Below, in pieces: positions 9,241 through 18,797 of a stretch of DNA of 37,583 nt. Source of the stretch: an endosymbiont of Lamellibrachia barhami (GTDB lineage Bacteria; Pseudomonadota; Gammaproteobacteria; Chromatiales; Chromatiaceae). The position numbers and the translations under genes are program-made. The stretch is from NCBI RefSeq assembly GCF_011947365.2, contig NZ_JAAVSH020000001.1, positions 3,626,420-3,664,002 of the forward strand. The letters run 5' to 3'. The first letter of the stretch is position 1; the number at the start of each line of letters is the position of its first letter. The notes under the pieces were generated by a model that worked only from the letters and a program-made list of their open reading frames with translations, ran no database searches and was not told where the DNA came from.

Positions 9241-10701
9241 TCAGATCAGCACCACGTCATAGTACTCCTGGCTATAGAGCAACTCCGCCTGCAGGCGGAT
9301 GGGACGTTTGATGAACTGTTCGAGTTCGGCAAGATTCGTGGCCTCCTCGTCCAGCAAACGGTCGATCACCTCCTGTGAGGCGAGTACCAGCAGCGACTCG
9401 ACATCGAACTGACGGGCTTCACGCAAAATCTCACGAAAAATCTCGTAGCAGGTCGTCTCGGCAGTCTTCAGCGTCCCCCGGCCACCACAACAGGGACAGG
9501 TTTCACAGAGTATATGTTCCAGGGACTCACGAATTCTTTTGCGGGTCATCTCCACCAGCCCCAGAGAAGAGACTTCGGATATATGGGTGCGCGCATGATC
9601 CTTGGCCAGGCACTTCTCCAGCGCACGCAGCACTTGGCGCCGATGCTCCACAACGCTCATGTCGATAAAATCGATAATGATGATGCCGCCCAGATTACGC
9701 AGTTTCAGATGACGGCAGATCGCCTGCGCGGCCTCGAGGTTGGTTTTGAAGATGGTCTCTTCCAGATTGCGATGTCCGACAAAGGCCCCGGTATTCACGT
9801 CGATGGTAGTCATCGCCTCGGTCTGATCGATCACCAGGTGGCCGCCGGACTTGAGTTGAACCTTACGCTCGAGGGATTTCTGAATCTCATCCTCCACCCC
9901 GTAGAGATCGAAAATCGGACGCTCACCGGGATAGTATTCGATGCATTTCTTGATCTCAGGGATATAACGCTGGGCAAACTCGATAGCGCGCTGGTGGGTG
10001 GAGCGGGAGTCGACCCGCACCCTCTCCACATCCGGTCCCACCAGATCCCTCAAGGCACGTAACGCCAATGGCAGATCTTCGTGTACCAGTTCAATCCTGC
10101 CATTGTTCCTGCTGCGCTCCTGGATCGATTCCCACAGGCGCGCCAGAAAATGCATATCGGTCCTCATCGGTTCATTCGGCACCCCTTCCGCTGCGGTCCG
10201 GGCGATATAACCGCCACCGATTTCAGACTGCTCCAGAAAGCTGCTCAGCAGATCCCGCAGGCGCTGACGCTCATCCTCATCCTCGATCTTCTGCGAGATG
10301 CCCACATTGCCAAGCCCGGGCATGAAAACGAGATAGCGCGAAGGAATGGATATATTGGTGGTCAGACGCGCGCCCTTGGTCCCCAGCGGGTCTTTGAACA
10401 CCTGCACGGTAATCATCTGCCCCTCTCGCAGGAGTTCACTGATATTGTCGCTGCGCTCCTCACCATTCGGGCTGAGGGAACCGATATCCGAGGCGTGCAG
10501 AAAGGCGGCCCGTCCCAGCCCCACGTCCACAAAAGCTGCCTGCATGCCAGGCAGCACCCGGCAGACCTTGCCCCGGTAGATATTCCCCACCAGACCTCGA
10601 TTGCCGCTCCGTTCGATGACAATCTCCTGTACGACACCGTTTTCAACCACTGCGACCCGGGTCTCGGGCGGGGTGACATTAATCAGGATCTCTTCACTCA
10701 T
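9241..10701 (-). CDS. rng: Ribonuclease G
   Basis: This is an endoribonuclease of the RNase E/G family, active in 16S rRNA 5'-end maturation and mRNA decay (486 residues, typical for RNase G). The N-terminal S1-like domain is visible in GLVGNIYRGKVCRVLPGMQA and AFVDVGLGRAAFLHA. The catalytic region has TIDVNTGAFVG and IIIIDFIDM, with the two metal-binding aspartates expected there. The zinc-link is CETCPCCGGRG. It lacks the long C-terminal scaffold of RNase E, which supports rng over rne. The start is an ATG (MSEEILINVTPPETRVA). It lies 23 bases after maf and 31 bases before yhdP, as expected of an operon. Confidence 0.96.
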   Translation of the reverse strand: MSEEILINVTPPETRVAVVENGVVQEIVIERSGNRGLVGNIYRGKVCRVLPGMQAAFVDVGLGRAAFLHASDIGSLSPNGEERSDNISELLREGQMITVQVFKDPLGTKGARLTTNISIPSRYLVFMPGLGNVGISQKIEDEDERQRLRDLLSSFLEQSEIGGGYIARTAAEGVPNEPMRTDMHFLARLWESIQERSRNNGRIELVHEDLPLALRALRDLVGPDVERVRVDSRSTHQRAIEFAQRYIPEIKKCIEYYPGERPIFDLYGVEDEIQKSLERKVQLKSGGHLVIDQTEAMTTIDVNTGAFVGHRNLEETIFKTNLEAAQAICRHLKLRNLGGIIIIDFIDMSVVEHRRQVLRALEKCLAKDHARTHISEVSSLGLVEMTRKRIRESLEHILCETCPCCGGRGTLKTAETTCYEIFREILREARQFDVESLLVLASQEVIDRLLDEEATNLAELEQFIKRPIRLQAELLYSQEYYDVVLI

Positions 10702-10724
10702 GGATTCTTTTTTTCTCTGTCATT

Positions 10725-11315
10725 TTATCGTGGCGCCAACAACTCAATACCGGCATCCCGCAACAAATCCGCCGTCTCATACAAGGGTAGTCCCATCACC
10801 CCGGAATAGCTGCCGTGCAGTTCGCAAACAAACATGGCACCCAATCCCTGAATGCCGTAACCGCCCGCCTTATCCCGAGGCTCACCACTGGCCCAATAGG
10901 CTGCCGCCTCCTGCGGGGAGATCTGCCGGAAAACGACTTCGCTCCGGCTTATTCCGGCATCTGTACGATTCCCGGCCAGTGCCACGCCGGTATAGACATG
11001 ATGGGTGCGCCCGGAGAGCAGCGCCATCATCTCCAATGAATCCTGCCGATCCCGCGGTTTACCCAAAATCCGTTCATCCACAACCACTGCGGTATCTGCT
11101 GCGAGCACTGGCAGCCGGGAAGACTCCGTCCATAGTCCACGACCCGCTTGCGCCTTCTCAACCGCCAGACGCAATACATACGCCTCAGGACTCTCCTGAT
11201 CACGGGGCGTCTCATCCACTTCGATATCCACTACTGAATAAGAGACCCCAATCTGCGCCAGCAGTTCAGCGCGCCTGGGTGAACGGGAGGCAAGAAGGAC
11301 GACCGGTTCAGTCAC
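10725..11315 (-). CDS. maf: Maf-family nucleoside triphosphate pyrophosphatase (YhdE type)
   Basis: This is a housecleaning pyrophosphatase of the Maf family; the YhdE subgroup hydrolyses dTTP, UTP and modified pyrimidines. I chose the GTG at 11315, giving 196 residues that begin TEPVVLLASRSPRRAELL after the initiator. An upstream ATG at 11384 would add 23 residues coded inside rlmH and outside the family's usual N-terminus. Family motifs: SRSPRRAELL, LAADTAVVVDE, QDSLEMMALLSGRTHHVYTG and DKAGGYGIQGLGA. The GTG lies four bases after the rlmH stop, so translation is probably coupled. The neighbouring rng matches the E. coli yhdE-rng order. Confidence 0.9.
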   Translation of the reverse strand: MTEPVVLLASRSPRRAELLAQIGVSYSVVDIEVDETPRDQESPEAYVLRLAVEKAQAGRGLWTESSRLPVLAADTAVVVDERILGKPRDRQDSLEMMALLSGRTHHVYTGVALAGNRTDAGISRSEVVFRQISPQEAAAYWASGEPRDKAGGYGIQGLGAMFVCELHGSYSGVMGLPLYETADLLRDAGIELLAPR

Positions 11316-11319
11316 TTTC

Positions 11320-11790
11320 TCAGGCCCGATGATAGGGGTGGTTGCGCAGCAGGCTCCAGGCCCGATAGATCTGCTCTGCCACAACCACCCGCACCAGCGG
11401 ATGCGGCATGGTCAGGGGCGAGAGCGACCAGCGCTCCTCTGCCCGTGCCAGACAGTCAGGCGCCAGCCCCTCGGGACCACCCACCAACAGCGCCAGATCC
11501 CGGCCGTCCCCCATCCAGTCGCCCAGCTTTTTGGACAGTTTCTCCGTACTCCAACTACTGCCCTGCACATCGAGCGCCAATACCTGACAACCCTTCGGAA
11601 TCGCCTTCAACATCCGCGCACCCTCATCACGCAGGGTGCGCTGGATATCCGCATTTTTCCCGCGATGACCCGGATTTATCTCCACCAGCTTCAGCCCACA
11701 CTCCGCAGGCATGCGCCGGGCATACTCCTCATACCCTTCGGTCACCCAGCGCGGCATACGGTTTCCGACAGAGATGAGGTGGATTTTCAT
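11320..11790 (-). CDS. rlmH: 23S rRNA (pseudouridine1915-N3)-methyltransferase RlmH
   Basis: This SPOUT-class methyltransferase modifies pseudouridine 1915 of 23S rRNA on assembled 70S ribosomes (156 residues, standard length). Visible family features are the N-terminal [16 protein letters not shown], the knot-forming [14 protein letters not shown] and the C-terminal [18 protein letters not shown]. In many bacteria rsfS and nadD precede it; here nothing recognisable lies upstream for about 300 bases, so it appears to head the operon running to maf, rng, yhdP, the nitrilase gene, tldD and pmbA. Confidence 0.96.
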   Translation of the reverse strand: MKIHLISVGNRMPRWVTEGYEEYARRMPAECGLKLVEINPGHRGKNADIQRTLRDEGARMLKAIPKGCQVLALDVQGSSWSTEKLSKKLGDWMGDGRDLALLVGGPEGLAPDCLARAEERWSLSPLTMPHPLVRVVVAEQIYRAWSLLRNHPYHRA

Positions 11791-12097
11791 GGCGGATCAT
11801 TCTACGCCATTGCACCGGGGGAGAAAGAGAAATGCAGGAATTCTCATCCTTTTTTCCGCCACGCACTTCCACTGTAGCCCTAATACCCGCCTCAAGGGCC
11901 AACTCATACTTTTGTATGAGGAAAAACTGCCGAATTATCACGCTCTTTCCTACTTTCTACTGATGCGAAGTTCCCTTGCCTGGTCCAGACTTTTATTAGA
12001 GATCTACTAAAGAGTGGGCGATGCGTGAGCGATGGAAATGTTGCTCTTATCTTCAGATCGCAACGCCAAAGCGCCTAACAGACAGGAGGAAGACATC
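11791..12097. other. Divergent intergenic region, rlmH / curlin gene
   Basis: This is a 307-base stretch without a supported gene. It is A+T-rich in its second half and must contain promoters for both rlmH (leftward) and the curlin-like gene (rightward). No clear pair of -35/-10 hexamers could be fixed. Its last bases hold a strong ribosome-binding site, AGGAGG at 12085-12090, seven bases before the curlin ATG. Confidence 0.5.
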
Positions 12098-13099
12098 ATG
12101 AAAATCGGCATCATCACATTGACATTAAGCACAGCGTTGTTGTTTTCGACTGCTGGATTTGCGGATAACAACACGGCAAATCTGGATCAATCGGGTAACG
12201 ATAATCTCATTACCGTCACTCAGAACCCGTCGTGGGGAACCGCCAGTGTCAGCATCACTCAGAACGGCGATCACAATATGGTGGCCATCGATCAATGGGG
12301 GGGCGACGCCAGGATTGTTCAGCAAGACAGCAGTCAGGCAGTGGCAACGATCATCCAGGGGACTCAGCCGGGCTACCAGGATTGGGTTCCCCTTGACCTG
12401 CTTCAGATCAATAGCACAAATGTTACCGCCAACATAAATTTTTCCAACGAGCATTCGCAGTTCTATCTAAGACAGGAGGGCAGTAATCTGCAATTTGAGG
12501 CCGTTGATAGTGAAAGATTCTATGTTTACGCGATGAACAGCGGGAGAGGCCAGTTCGGCACAGGTAACTCTGCTGTACTGACAAACCATGGATGTTGCGA
12601 TGACAGTAACGAAGTCTACTTCCATCAGGTGGGTGAGTCGAATCATGTGGAGACCACCCAAAACTTCTATTTCAGCCGGATCACACTGGATCAAAGCGGA
12701 GAGTTAAACACCATCCTTGTTCAGGATGATAGGATGACGTGGACCACTGTCAACCAAACTGGTGTATCCAACCTTATCGACCTGCTGCTTGATGGGGATG
12801 CCGTTATCGCTCTCAACCAGTCAGGCACGGAAAACTCCATATTGGGGACACTGGATTCCATCTTTCATTATTCAATTTCACAATCCGGCAATCTGAATCT
12901 GATGGTCACTGATATCAACAACGGCTGGGGCGCCTTGGTTGGCGAAAACATCCTAACCCAAACCGGCGATAGCGGGATCATGTCACTGACCCAGAATGGT
13001 GGAGGGCTCTCTGCTGCACTCACCCAGTCCGGCATCGGCAACACCATGACCATCGATCAATCGGGCACCAGCAACCACGTTGAGGTCACGCAAAACTAA
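12098..13099 (+). CDS. Secreted curlin-repeat (amyloid-like) protein
   Basis: This is a 333-residue exported protein with degenerate curlin repeats (pattern Q-x-G-x-x-N with Q/N spaced five to six residues apart). I chose the ATG at 12098: it follows AGGAGGAAGACATC and starts a clean signal peptide, MKIGIITLTLSTALLFSTAG, likely cleaved after FAD/near A22. The upstream in-frame ATG at 12032 would place a charged 22-residue stretch before the signal. Repeat units include NLDQSGNDN, SITQNGDHN, FHQVGESN, LDQSGELN, VNQTGVSN, LNQSGTEN, SISQSGNLN, LTQSGIGN and IDQSGTSN. CsgA and CsgB carry five such repeats and form surface amyloid; this protein is longer and has a repeat-poor middle with a Cys-Cys pair. 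No csgBDEFG homologue lies in the window, so export through CsgG and nucleation are open questions. Confidence 0.85.
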   Translation: MKIGIITLTLSTALLFSTAGFADNNTANLDQSGNDNLITVTQNPSWGTASVSITQNGDHNMVAIDQWGGDARIVQQDSSQAVATIIQGTQPGYQDWVPLDLLQINSTNVTANINFSNEHSQFYLRQEGSNLQFEAVDSERFYVYAMNSGRGQFGTGNSAVLTNHGCCDDSNEVYFHQVGESNHVETTQNFYFSRITLDQSGELNTILVQDDRMTWTTVNQTGVSNLIDLLLDGDAVIALNQSGTENSILGTLDSIFHYSISQSGNLNLMVTDINNGWGALVGENILTQTGDSGIMSLTQNGGGLSAALTQSGIGNTMTIDQSGTSNHVEVTQN

Positions 13100-13115
13100 A
13101 TGGTGCGCAGCATAC

Positions 13116-13151
13116 AAAACGGCCTGCAATCTTCCGACTGCAGGCCGTTTT
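13116..13151. terminator. Bidirectional intrinsic terminator
   Basis: A perfect 13-base stem (AAAACGGCCTGCA with TGCAGGCCGTTTT) encloses a 10-base loop. The T4 on each strand lets it end both the curlin-like gene (plus) and ugd (minus), which converge on it. The stop codons lie 17 and 23 bases away. Confidence 0.9.
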
Positions 13152-13173
13152 CAGCCAGGTCAGCGCCAAAAAG

Positions 13174-14514
13174 TCAGTCAGCCGGATGAGCCGGCGGACG
13201 GCCTATGGCCAGATAGCTCAACCCCGCCTGAGTGACGGTCTCCGGCTCGAACAGGTTGCGGCCATCGAAGATGACAGGGCTCTTCAGCATCGATTTGACG
13301 GTGTCGAAATCGGGACTGCGAAACTGGGTCCACTCCGTCATGATCACCAGGGCATCGGCGCCTTCGAGCGCACCCATGGCGTCCTCCGCATAGACAAGGT
13401 CGTCACGCTCCCCGTAGATGCGCTGCGACTCCTCGACTGCCACCGGGTCGAAGGCCTGCACTTTCGCGCCGGCATCCCAGAGCAACTCCATCATCACCCG
13501 GCTGGAGGCCGCACGCATGTCGTCAGTATTGGGCTTGAACGCCAATCCCCAGAGCGCAAAGGTTTTGCCCTTGAGGTTCCCGTCAAAGTAGCTGTTGACC
13601 TTATCGAACACGACGCGCTTCTGGGCATGGTTAGTCGCCTCCACCGCATTCAGAATACGCGGTGTGTAACCGACGCTGAGCGCGGTCTTCTCCAGCGCCT
13701 GAACATCCTTGGGGAAGCAGGAGCCGCCATAACCGCAACCTGGGTAGATGAACTGATAGCCGATACGCGGATCGGAACCTATACCCACCCGCACATGCTC
13801 GATATCCGCACCCAGGGCATCGGCGATATTGGAGAGTTCATTCATAAAGCTGATCTTGGTGGCCAAGAGCGCATTTGCCGCGTACTTGGTCAACTCCGCA
13901 GAGCGGATGTCCATCACCATCACCCGTTCGTGATTGCGATTGAAGGGCGCATAGAGCGCGCGCAACAGTTCACCGGTACGGGGGTTATCGGTACCCACCA
14001 CGATACGGTCGGGGCGCATGAAGTCATCGATCGCCGCACCCTCTTTGAGAAATTCCGGGTTGGAGACCACATCGAACTCGACCTCCACACCCCGTTCCGC
14101 CTGTGTCGCGCGCACTACGGCGGCCACCTTGTCGCCGGTTCCCACGGGTACGGTGGATTTATCGATGATCACCCGGTACTCGGTCATGTGTTCGGCGATG
14201 CTGTGCGCCACAGCGGTGACGTACTGCAGGTCGGCGGAACCGTCCTCGTCCGGCGGCGTGCCAACGGCGATAAACTGGAACAGACCGTGTTCAACGCCCT
14301 TCTTCGGATCCAGTGTAAAGGTAAGGCGCCCCGCCTCCCGGTTGCGCTGCACCATGGCCTCGAGTCCAGGCTCATAGATCGGAATGCCGCCACTGTTGAG
14401 CAGATCGATCTTGGCGGGATCCACATCCACGCACACGACATCGTTACCCACCTCTGCCAGACAGGCTCCGGTCACCAAACCGACATATCCACTCCCAAAG
14501 ATCGTGACTTTCAT
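13174..14514 (-). CDS. ugd: UDP-glucose 6-dehydrogenase
   Basis: This enzyme oxidises UDP-glucose to UDP-glucuronate with two NAD+, supplying capsule, exopolysaccharide or lipid A sugar precursors (446 residues, normal length). The Rossmann motif is [20 protein letters not shown]. The catalytic cysteine is in [16 protein letters not shown], and the second nucleotide-binding half includes [18 protein letters not shown]. The ATG at 14514 begins the family-typical MKVTIFG. It stands alone, with no sugar-nucleotide neighbours in the window, and is divergent from hemA across about 290 bases. Confidence 0.96.
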   Translation of the reverse strand: MKVTIFGSGYVGLVTGACLAEVGNDVVCVDVDPAKIDLLNSGGIPIYEPGLEAMVQRNREAGRLTFTLDPKKGVEHGLFQFIAVGTPPDEDGSADLQYVTAVAHSIAEHMTEYRVIIDKSTVPVGTGDKVAAVVRATQAERGVEVEFDVVSNPEFLKEGAAIDDFMRPDRIVVGTDNPRTGELLRALYAPFNRNHERVMVMDIRSAELTKYAANALLATKISFMNELSNIADALGADIEHVRVGIGSDPRIGYQFIYPGCGYGGSCFPKDVQALEKTALSVGYTPRILNAVEATNHAQKRVVFDKVNSYFDGNLKGKTFALWGLAFKPNTDDMRAASSRVMMELLWDAGAKVQAFDPVAVEESQRIYGERDDLVYAEDAMGALEGADALVIMTEWTQFRSPDFDTVKSMLKSPVIFDGRNLFEPETVTQAGLSYLAIGRPPAHPAD

Positions 14515-14753
14515 CTACCTAAGACTCCATTTATCCATTTATTCGGCACCGGCAGCCCCGCAGGGGACCATGCCTGTCATTTCGCTTACCGTCAGATATC
14601 GGTCGGCATGCTACCAAACTTGAACCAAATGTTGCACCGACAAGCACCAAATTCCCATATTTTCACTGAATATTGTTACTTTAATCACTCTCGCACCTCT
14701 GCCAAAAGCCTCGAAAAAGCTTTTTCTGCAAGACAAACTTGAATTTAACCCCT

Positions 14754-14762
14754 TGATATAAC
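14754..14762 (+). promoter_or_regulatory. Candidate extended -10 promoter for hemA
   Basis: TGATATAAC is an extended -10 type site (TG-N-TATAAC), 42 bases before the hemA ATG. No convincing -35 lies 17 bases upstream, which extended -10 promoters can tolerate. The rest of the 290-base ugd/hemA gap shows no gene. Confidence 0.4.
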
Positions 14763-14804
14763 AAAATTTCGCATTGGCCCTTTATTTAAGACCTGTTCAA
14801 CTCA

Positions 14805-16073
14805 ATGACGATACTCGCTCTGGGACTCAACCATAAGACCGCTCCGGTGGAGATCCGGGAACGGCTCGCCTTCGGACCCGACATCATCGTCGGCGCCCTG
14901 CGCAACCTGAGCGAGCATCCTGCGGTGGACGAGGCAGTAATCCTTTCGACCTGTAACCGCACCGAGCTCTACTGCACCATCGACGATGATGCAGAGACCT
15001 CCGTGGCGGACTGGATCAGCGATTTTCACGGTCTGGAGCAGGGACGGGTCAGCCCCTACCTCTACAGCCATCTGGGTGATGCCGCCGTACAACATCTGCT
15101 GCGGGTCTCTTGTGGACTCGACTCCCTGGTACTCGGCGAACCGCAAATTCTGGGGCAGGTAAAAGCCGCCTTCCAGACCGCGAACGCATCCGGCACCACC
15201 CGCAAACTGCTCTGCCGTCTGTTCCAGCACGCCTTCTCGGTGGCCAAACAGATCCGTACCGACACTGCCATCGGCAACAGCCCGGTCTCAGTCGCCTTTG
15301 CAGCCGTCAGTCTGGCAAAACAGATCTTCAGCGATCTTTCGGAGCAGACCGCCCTGCTCATCGGCGCCGGCGAAACCATTGAACTCGCCGCCCGGCACCT
15401 GCACCAGAACGGCATCGGCCACATGATCGTCGCCAATCGGACAGTGGAGAAGGCGCACAATCTGGCGGCCCAGTTTGAAGGCTATGCCATCGCACTGACC
15501 GAACTCAGTGGGCATCTGGCGGAGGCGGACATCGTCATCTCCTCAACCGCCAGCCCTCTGCCGGTGCTGGGCAAAGGCACCGTAGAGAGTGCGCTCAAGG
15601 AGCGCAAGCACAGACCCATCTTTATGGTGGACATCGCGGTGCCCCGTGATATCGAACCCGAAGTCTCAGACCTGAGCGACATCTACCTCTACACGGTCGA
15701 TGATCTGGAAGAGGTCATTCAGGAGAATATGCGCTCCCGCCAGGAAGCGGCCGAGCAGGCGGAAGAGATCATCGAACTCCATGTGGACGAATTTATTGGC
15801 TGGCTGCGCTCCCTCGACGCGGTTGAGCTGATCCAGGACTACCGCAGCCAGGCGGAACTGCTGCGGGACGAGGTACTGAAAAAGGCGCTGCAACAGCTCA
15901 ACAAGGGAAAAACACCGGAAGAGGCGCTACAGTTCCTGGCCAGAACCCTCACCAACAAACTGCTCCACACACCCAGCTCCCAGCTACGCCAGGCCGGTTT
16001 CGACGGCCAGACCGAGTTGCTCGAGGCCGCCAACACCCTGTTTCAACTAAAGCAGTTCGACAGCACATCATGA
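14805..16073 (+). CDS. hemA: Glutamyl-tRNA reductase
   Basis: This enzyme performs the first committed step of tetrapyrrole synthesis by the C5 route, reducing Glu-tRNA to glutamate-1-semialdehyde with NADPH (422 residues, standard). The catalytic cysteine is Cys50 in [10 protein letters not shown]. The N-terminal [20 protein letters not shown] is typical, and the NADPH domain carries [17 protein letters not shown]. The C-terminal dimerisation helices end [11 protein letters not shown]. Haem regulation in enterics acts through N-terminal residues that cannot be judged here. The gene's ATGA end overlaps the start of prfA, a conserved coupling in gammaproteobacteria. Confidence 0.97.
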   Translation: MTILALGLNHKTAPVEIRERLAFGPDIIVGALRNLSEHPAVDEAVILSTCNRTELYCTIDDDAETSVADWISDFHGLEQGRVSPYLYSHLGDAAVQHLLRVSCGLDSLVLGEPQILGQVKAAFQTANASGTTRKLLCRLFQHAFSVAKQIRTDTAIGNSPVSVAFAAVSLAKQIFSDLSEQTALLIGAGETIELAARHLHQNGIGHMIVANRTVEKAHNLAAQFEGYAIALTELSGHLAEADIVISSTASPLPVLGKGTVESALKERKHRPIFMVDIAVPRDIEPEVSDLSDIYLYTVDDLEEVIQENMRSRQEAAEQAEEIIELHVDEFIGWLRSLDAVELIQDYRSQAELLRDEVLKKALQQLNKGKTPEEALQFLARTLTNKLLHTPSSQLRQAGFDGQTELLEAANTLFQLKQFDSTS

Positions 16074-17149
16074 AGTCTTCACTGCGCGGCAAGCTGGATC
16101 AGATCGACGAGCGCTTCGAAGAGATCACCGCACTACTGGCCGAACCGGATACTCAAGGCAAGCAGAATCTGTTCCGCGATCTGAGCCGGGAGTATGCCCG
16201 GCTGGAGCCCGTGGTCGAAACCTATCGCAGCTACACCACGGCCGAAGCGGAGATTGAAATCGCCCGGGAGATGCTGAGCGACCCCGAAATGGCAGAACTG
16301 GCCCAGGAAGAGATGGAGAGCGCAGGAGAGACCCGCGACGCACTGGAACCCGAACTGCAACTGCTACTGATACCGGCTGACCCAAACGATGAGCGCAACA
16401 TCTTTCTGGAGATCCGAGCCGGAACCGGCGGTGCCGAAGCGGCACTGTTTGCGGGCGATCTGCACCGCATGTATCTTCGCTACGCCGAGACACGACGCTG
16501 GCAGGTGGAGACAATCAGCGAGAGCCAAGGCGAACATGGCGGCTTCAAGGAGATCATCTGCCGCATCAGCGGCAATGCGGTCTACTCCCGGCTGAAATTT
16601 GAATCCGGCGCACACCGGGTACAGCGGGTGCCTGAAACCGAATCCCAAGGGCGGGTCCACACCTCCGCCTGTACCGTCGCCATCCTGTCGGAGGCGGAGG
16701 CGATCGACGAGGTGGAGATCAACAACGGCGATCTGCGCATCGACACCTACCGCGCCTCGGGGGCCGGGGGCCAGCACATCAACAAGACCGACTCGGCCGT
16801 GCGTATCACCCATCTTCCCTCGGGCATCGTGGTGGAGTGCCAGGATGAACGCTCACAGCACAAGAACAAGGCCCGCGCCCTGTCTCTGCTATCGGCAAAA
16901 CTGCTCTCCCAAGTTCAGGATGCCGCCGCCAGCGAGCAGGCCAGCGCCCGTAAACTGCAGGTCGGCAGTGGCGACCGCTCCGAGCGCATCCGCACCTACA
17001 ATTTCCCTCAGAACCGGCTCACGGACCACCGCATCAACCTGACCCTCTACAAACTGGATGAAGTGATGGCCGGGGCGCTCGACCAGGTGGTGGATCCGCT
17101 GCTGCGGGAACATCAGGCCGAGGCGCTGGCGGCGATGGGTGGTGGATAG
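16070..17149 (+). CDS. prfA: Peptide chain release factor 1
   Basis: Release factor 1 terminates translation at UAA and UAG (359 residues, normal length). The GGQ motif that enters the peptidyl-transferase centre is in [16 protein letters not shown]. The stop-codon-reading PxT region appears as [17 protein letters not shown]; the middle residue is Glu here, whereas E. coli has Ala (PAT). The ATG overlaps the hemA stop by four bases. The GGQ glutamine is the methylation target of PrmC, encoded next. A family 1 palindromic repeat (17153-17240) separates the two genes but probably not their transcription. Confidence 0.97.
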   Translation: MKSSLRGKLDQIDERFEEITALLAEPDTQGKQNLFRDLSREYARLEPVVETYRSYTTAEAEIEIAREMLSDPEMAELAQEEMESAGETRDALEPELQLLLIPADPNDERNIFLEIRAGTGGAEAALFAGDLHRMYLRYAETRRWQVETISESQGEHGGFKEIICRISGNAVYSRLKFESGAHRVQRVPETESQGRVHTSACTVAILSEAEAIDEVEINNGDLRIDTYRASGAGGQHINKTDSAVRITHLPSGIVVECQDERSQHKNKARALSLLSAKLLSQVQDAAASEQASARKLQVGSGDRSERIRTYNFPQNRLTDHRINLTLYKLDEVMAGALDQVVDPLLREHQAEALAAMGGG

Positions 17150-17152
17150 GCT

Positions 17153-17240
17153 GTAGGCCGCTTCAAGCGCAGCGGAACCGGCGGCGCAGGCTTTTGTTTG
17201 GCCCTGGATTGCCCGATCCGCTGCGCTTGATCGGGCCTAC
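17153..17240. repeat. Paired palindromic repeat, family 1, copy B
   Basis: This element has the same head-to-head architecture as the copy at 2719-2807. Both halves carry AAGCGCAGCG as the loop, the left in a stem ending GAACCGG and the right in a CCCGATC/GATCGGG stem. It sits between prfA and prmC inside a likely operon. Confidence 0.85.
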
Positions 17241-17257
17241 CCTGTCCAACTATTGCG

Positions 17258-18109
17258 ATGCAGATAACCCTCAAACAAGCCCTGGAAGAGGCGGCGTCCA
17301 CCCTCGGCGCGCAACCTGATGGCTCTCCCCAACTGGAAGCTGCGGTTCTGCTCTGCCATCTGCTCGGCAAACCCCGCAGTCATCTCTACGCGTGGCCTGA
17401 AAAAATGCTCGACAGCGCCCAGTATCAGGCCTATCAGGCACTGCTTCAAAGACGCCGCAGGGGTGAACCCATCGCCTATATCACCGGACGGCGGGAGTTC
17501 TGGTCCCTGGAGTTGGAGGTCACACCGGACACACTGATCCCACGGCCCGACACAGAACTGCTGGTTGAACTGGCGCTGACCCACATGCCGCAGAAGAGTC
17601 ATTGCTGTATTGCCGATCTGGGCACCGGCAGCGGTGCGATCGCCCTGGCAATTGCCAGCGAACGTCCCGACTGCGAGATCCACGCCACCGACCGCTCGTC
17701 CGCAGCCCTTGCCGTTGCCCGCAAAAATGGTGAAAAGCTGGGGTTCAATAACGTGCACTTCCACTTGGGCAGTTGGCTTGAAGCACTGCCTGACCACGAC
17801 CGCTTCAGACTCATCCTGAGCAACCCGCCCTATATCCCCAATGATGACCCACACCTCGCCCAGGGCGATCTCTCCAGCGAACCCAGAGAGGCGCTGGCCG
17901 CCGGACCCGACGGACTGAACGATATCCGCGAGATCGTCTCTGCAGCCCGCGGCTATCTGCAACCCGGCGGCTGGCTGCTGCTGGAACACGGTTTTGACCA
18001 GGCAGCCGCCGTGCGGGTACTGTTGCGGGAAGCCGGACTGACAGAGGTTCAATCCCATCGCGATCTGGCCGGACACGAAAGGATCACAGAGGGCCGACTG
18101 CCACAATAA
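17258..18109 (+). CDS. prmC: Peptide chain release factor N5-glutamine methyltransferase
   Basis: This SAM-dependent methyltransferase modifies the glutamine of the GGQ motif in RF1 and RF2 (283 residues). The N-terminal helical domain binds the release factor. The Rossmann part has IADLGTGSGAIALAIA for SAM, and the catalytic NPPY motif is in LILSNPPYIPNDDPHL. Its place after prfA is the classic hemA-prfA-prmC order. The ATG at 17258 follows the repeat closely, with no strong ribosome-binding site, so translation may depend on the local structure. Confidence 0.95.
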   Translation: MQITLKQALEEAASTLGAQPDGSPQLEAAVLLCHLLGKPRSHLYAWPEKMLDSAQYQAYQALLQRRRRGEPIAYITGRREFWSLELEVTPDTLIPRPDTELLVELALTHMPQKSHCCIADLGTGSGAIALAIASERPDCEIHATDRSSAALAVARKNGEKLGFNNVHFHLGSWLEALPDHDRFRLILSNPPYIPNDDPHLAQGDLSSEPREALAAGPDGLNDIREIVSAARGYLQPGGWLLLEHGFDQAAAVRVLLREAGLTEVQSHRDLAGHERITEGRLPQ

Positions 18110-18137
18110 GCAGTTTCCATCTGGAAACCCATATCCA

Positions 18138-18217
18138 ACCACAAAGAACACGAAGAGCACCAAGGCAAGAACTTGATTAGCAATAAGTTTTCTCGTGTGC
18201 TTCGTGCGCTTTGTGGT
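18138..18217. repeat. Inverted repeat ACCACAAAG...CTTTGTGGT
   Basis: The arms ACCACAAAGAACACGAAGAG (18138 on) and CGTGCGCTTTGTGGT (ending 18217) form a long imperfect stem with an inner loop of about 34 bases. It is flanked by GTTTCCATCTGGAAAC at about 18113-18128 and GTTTCCAGACGG at about 18228. It occupies the gap between prmC and the small gene at 18344 and looks like a dispersed intergenic repeat. Only one copy is in the window. Confidence 0.6.
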
Positions 18218-18343
18218 AGAAACAGTGTTTCCAGACGGACGCCAGGCAACATCTGCCTGAAAATCCCGAATTTAACGCAGAACAGACAATTCCATGGGTT
18301 CTGCCACTTGAAAATTCCCCTACATTAGCTAGGATTGTCGTCT

Positions 18344-18754
18344 ATGGATATCGATGGTCACGAATTCATCAAACATCGGAGTATTCACTTCGTTGAGCTT
18401 CACCCGGATCCGAATCAGGCTCAGACCGCAGCGCTGCTGCTTGCTGATGTGGAAGGCGTAATGCGGGTGGATCCCGTCGACGCCCGTCATCTGCAGGTGA
18501 CCTATCACATCATGGATATCACCCTGGAGCAGATCGAGGTGGGCCTGATCAGTATGGGGCTGCACATCGACAACCGCCTGTTGTACCGGCTGATGCGCGC
18601 GCTGCACTACTACACCGAGGAGAACCAGCGCGCCGTTCGAGGTTGCACCAAGGGCAATCCCAACTGCACCCGCAACATCTTCGCCAAACGCTATCAGAGC
18701 ATCGACCACCATTGCCGGGATCACCGCCCCGAGCACTGGCGTAAATATCTCTAA
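18344..18754 (+). CDS. Small conserved protein of unknown function
   Basis: I do not recognise a named family. The product is 136 residues from the ATG at 18344, which has AGGA nine bases upstream; an in-frame TTG at 18335 is less likely. The N-terminal 70 residues (HFVELHPDPNQAQTAALLL to TLEQIEVGLISMGLH) have the alternating pattern of a ferredoxin-like HMA fold, but without the CxxC metal motif. The C-terminal part is basic and rich in Cys and His (GCTKGNPNCTRN, DHHCRDHRPEHW), so it could bind a metal. It lies 43 bases before the moeB-like gene on the same strand. Function unknown. Confidence 0.75.
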   Translation: MDIDGHEFIKHRSIHFVELHPDPNQAQTAALLLADVEGVMRVDPVDARHLQVTYHIMDITLEQIEVGLISMGLHIDNRLLYRLMRALHYYTEENQRAVRGCTKGNPNCTRNIFAKRYQSIDHHCRDHRPEHWRKYL

Positions 18755-18797
18755 TTCATTATGGTTGCCTGTCAGACCTGACGGGATTCCCACTCCA

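Noticed and set aside
11313-11384. Upstream ATG start for maf
   Set aside because: The added 23 residues overlap rlmH and precede the conserved N-terminus; the GTG at 11315 fits the family.
13186-14742. 518-codon plus-strand open frame
   Set aside because: Antisense to ugd over almost all its length; no domain or start signal.
17237-18163. 308-codon minus-strand open frame
   Set aside because: Antisense to prmC; no family features.
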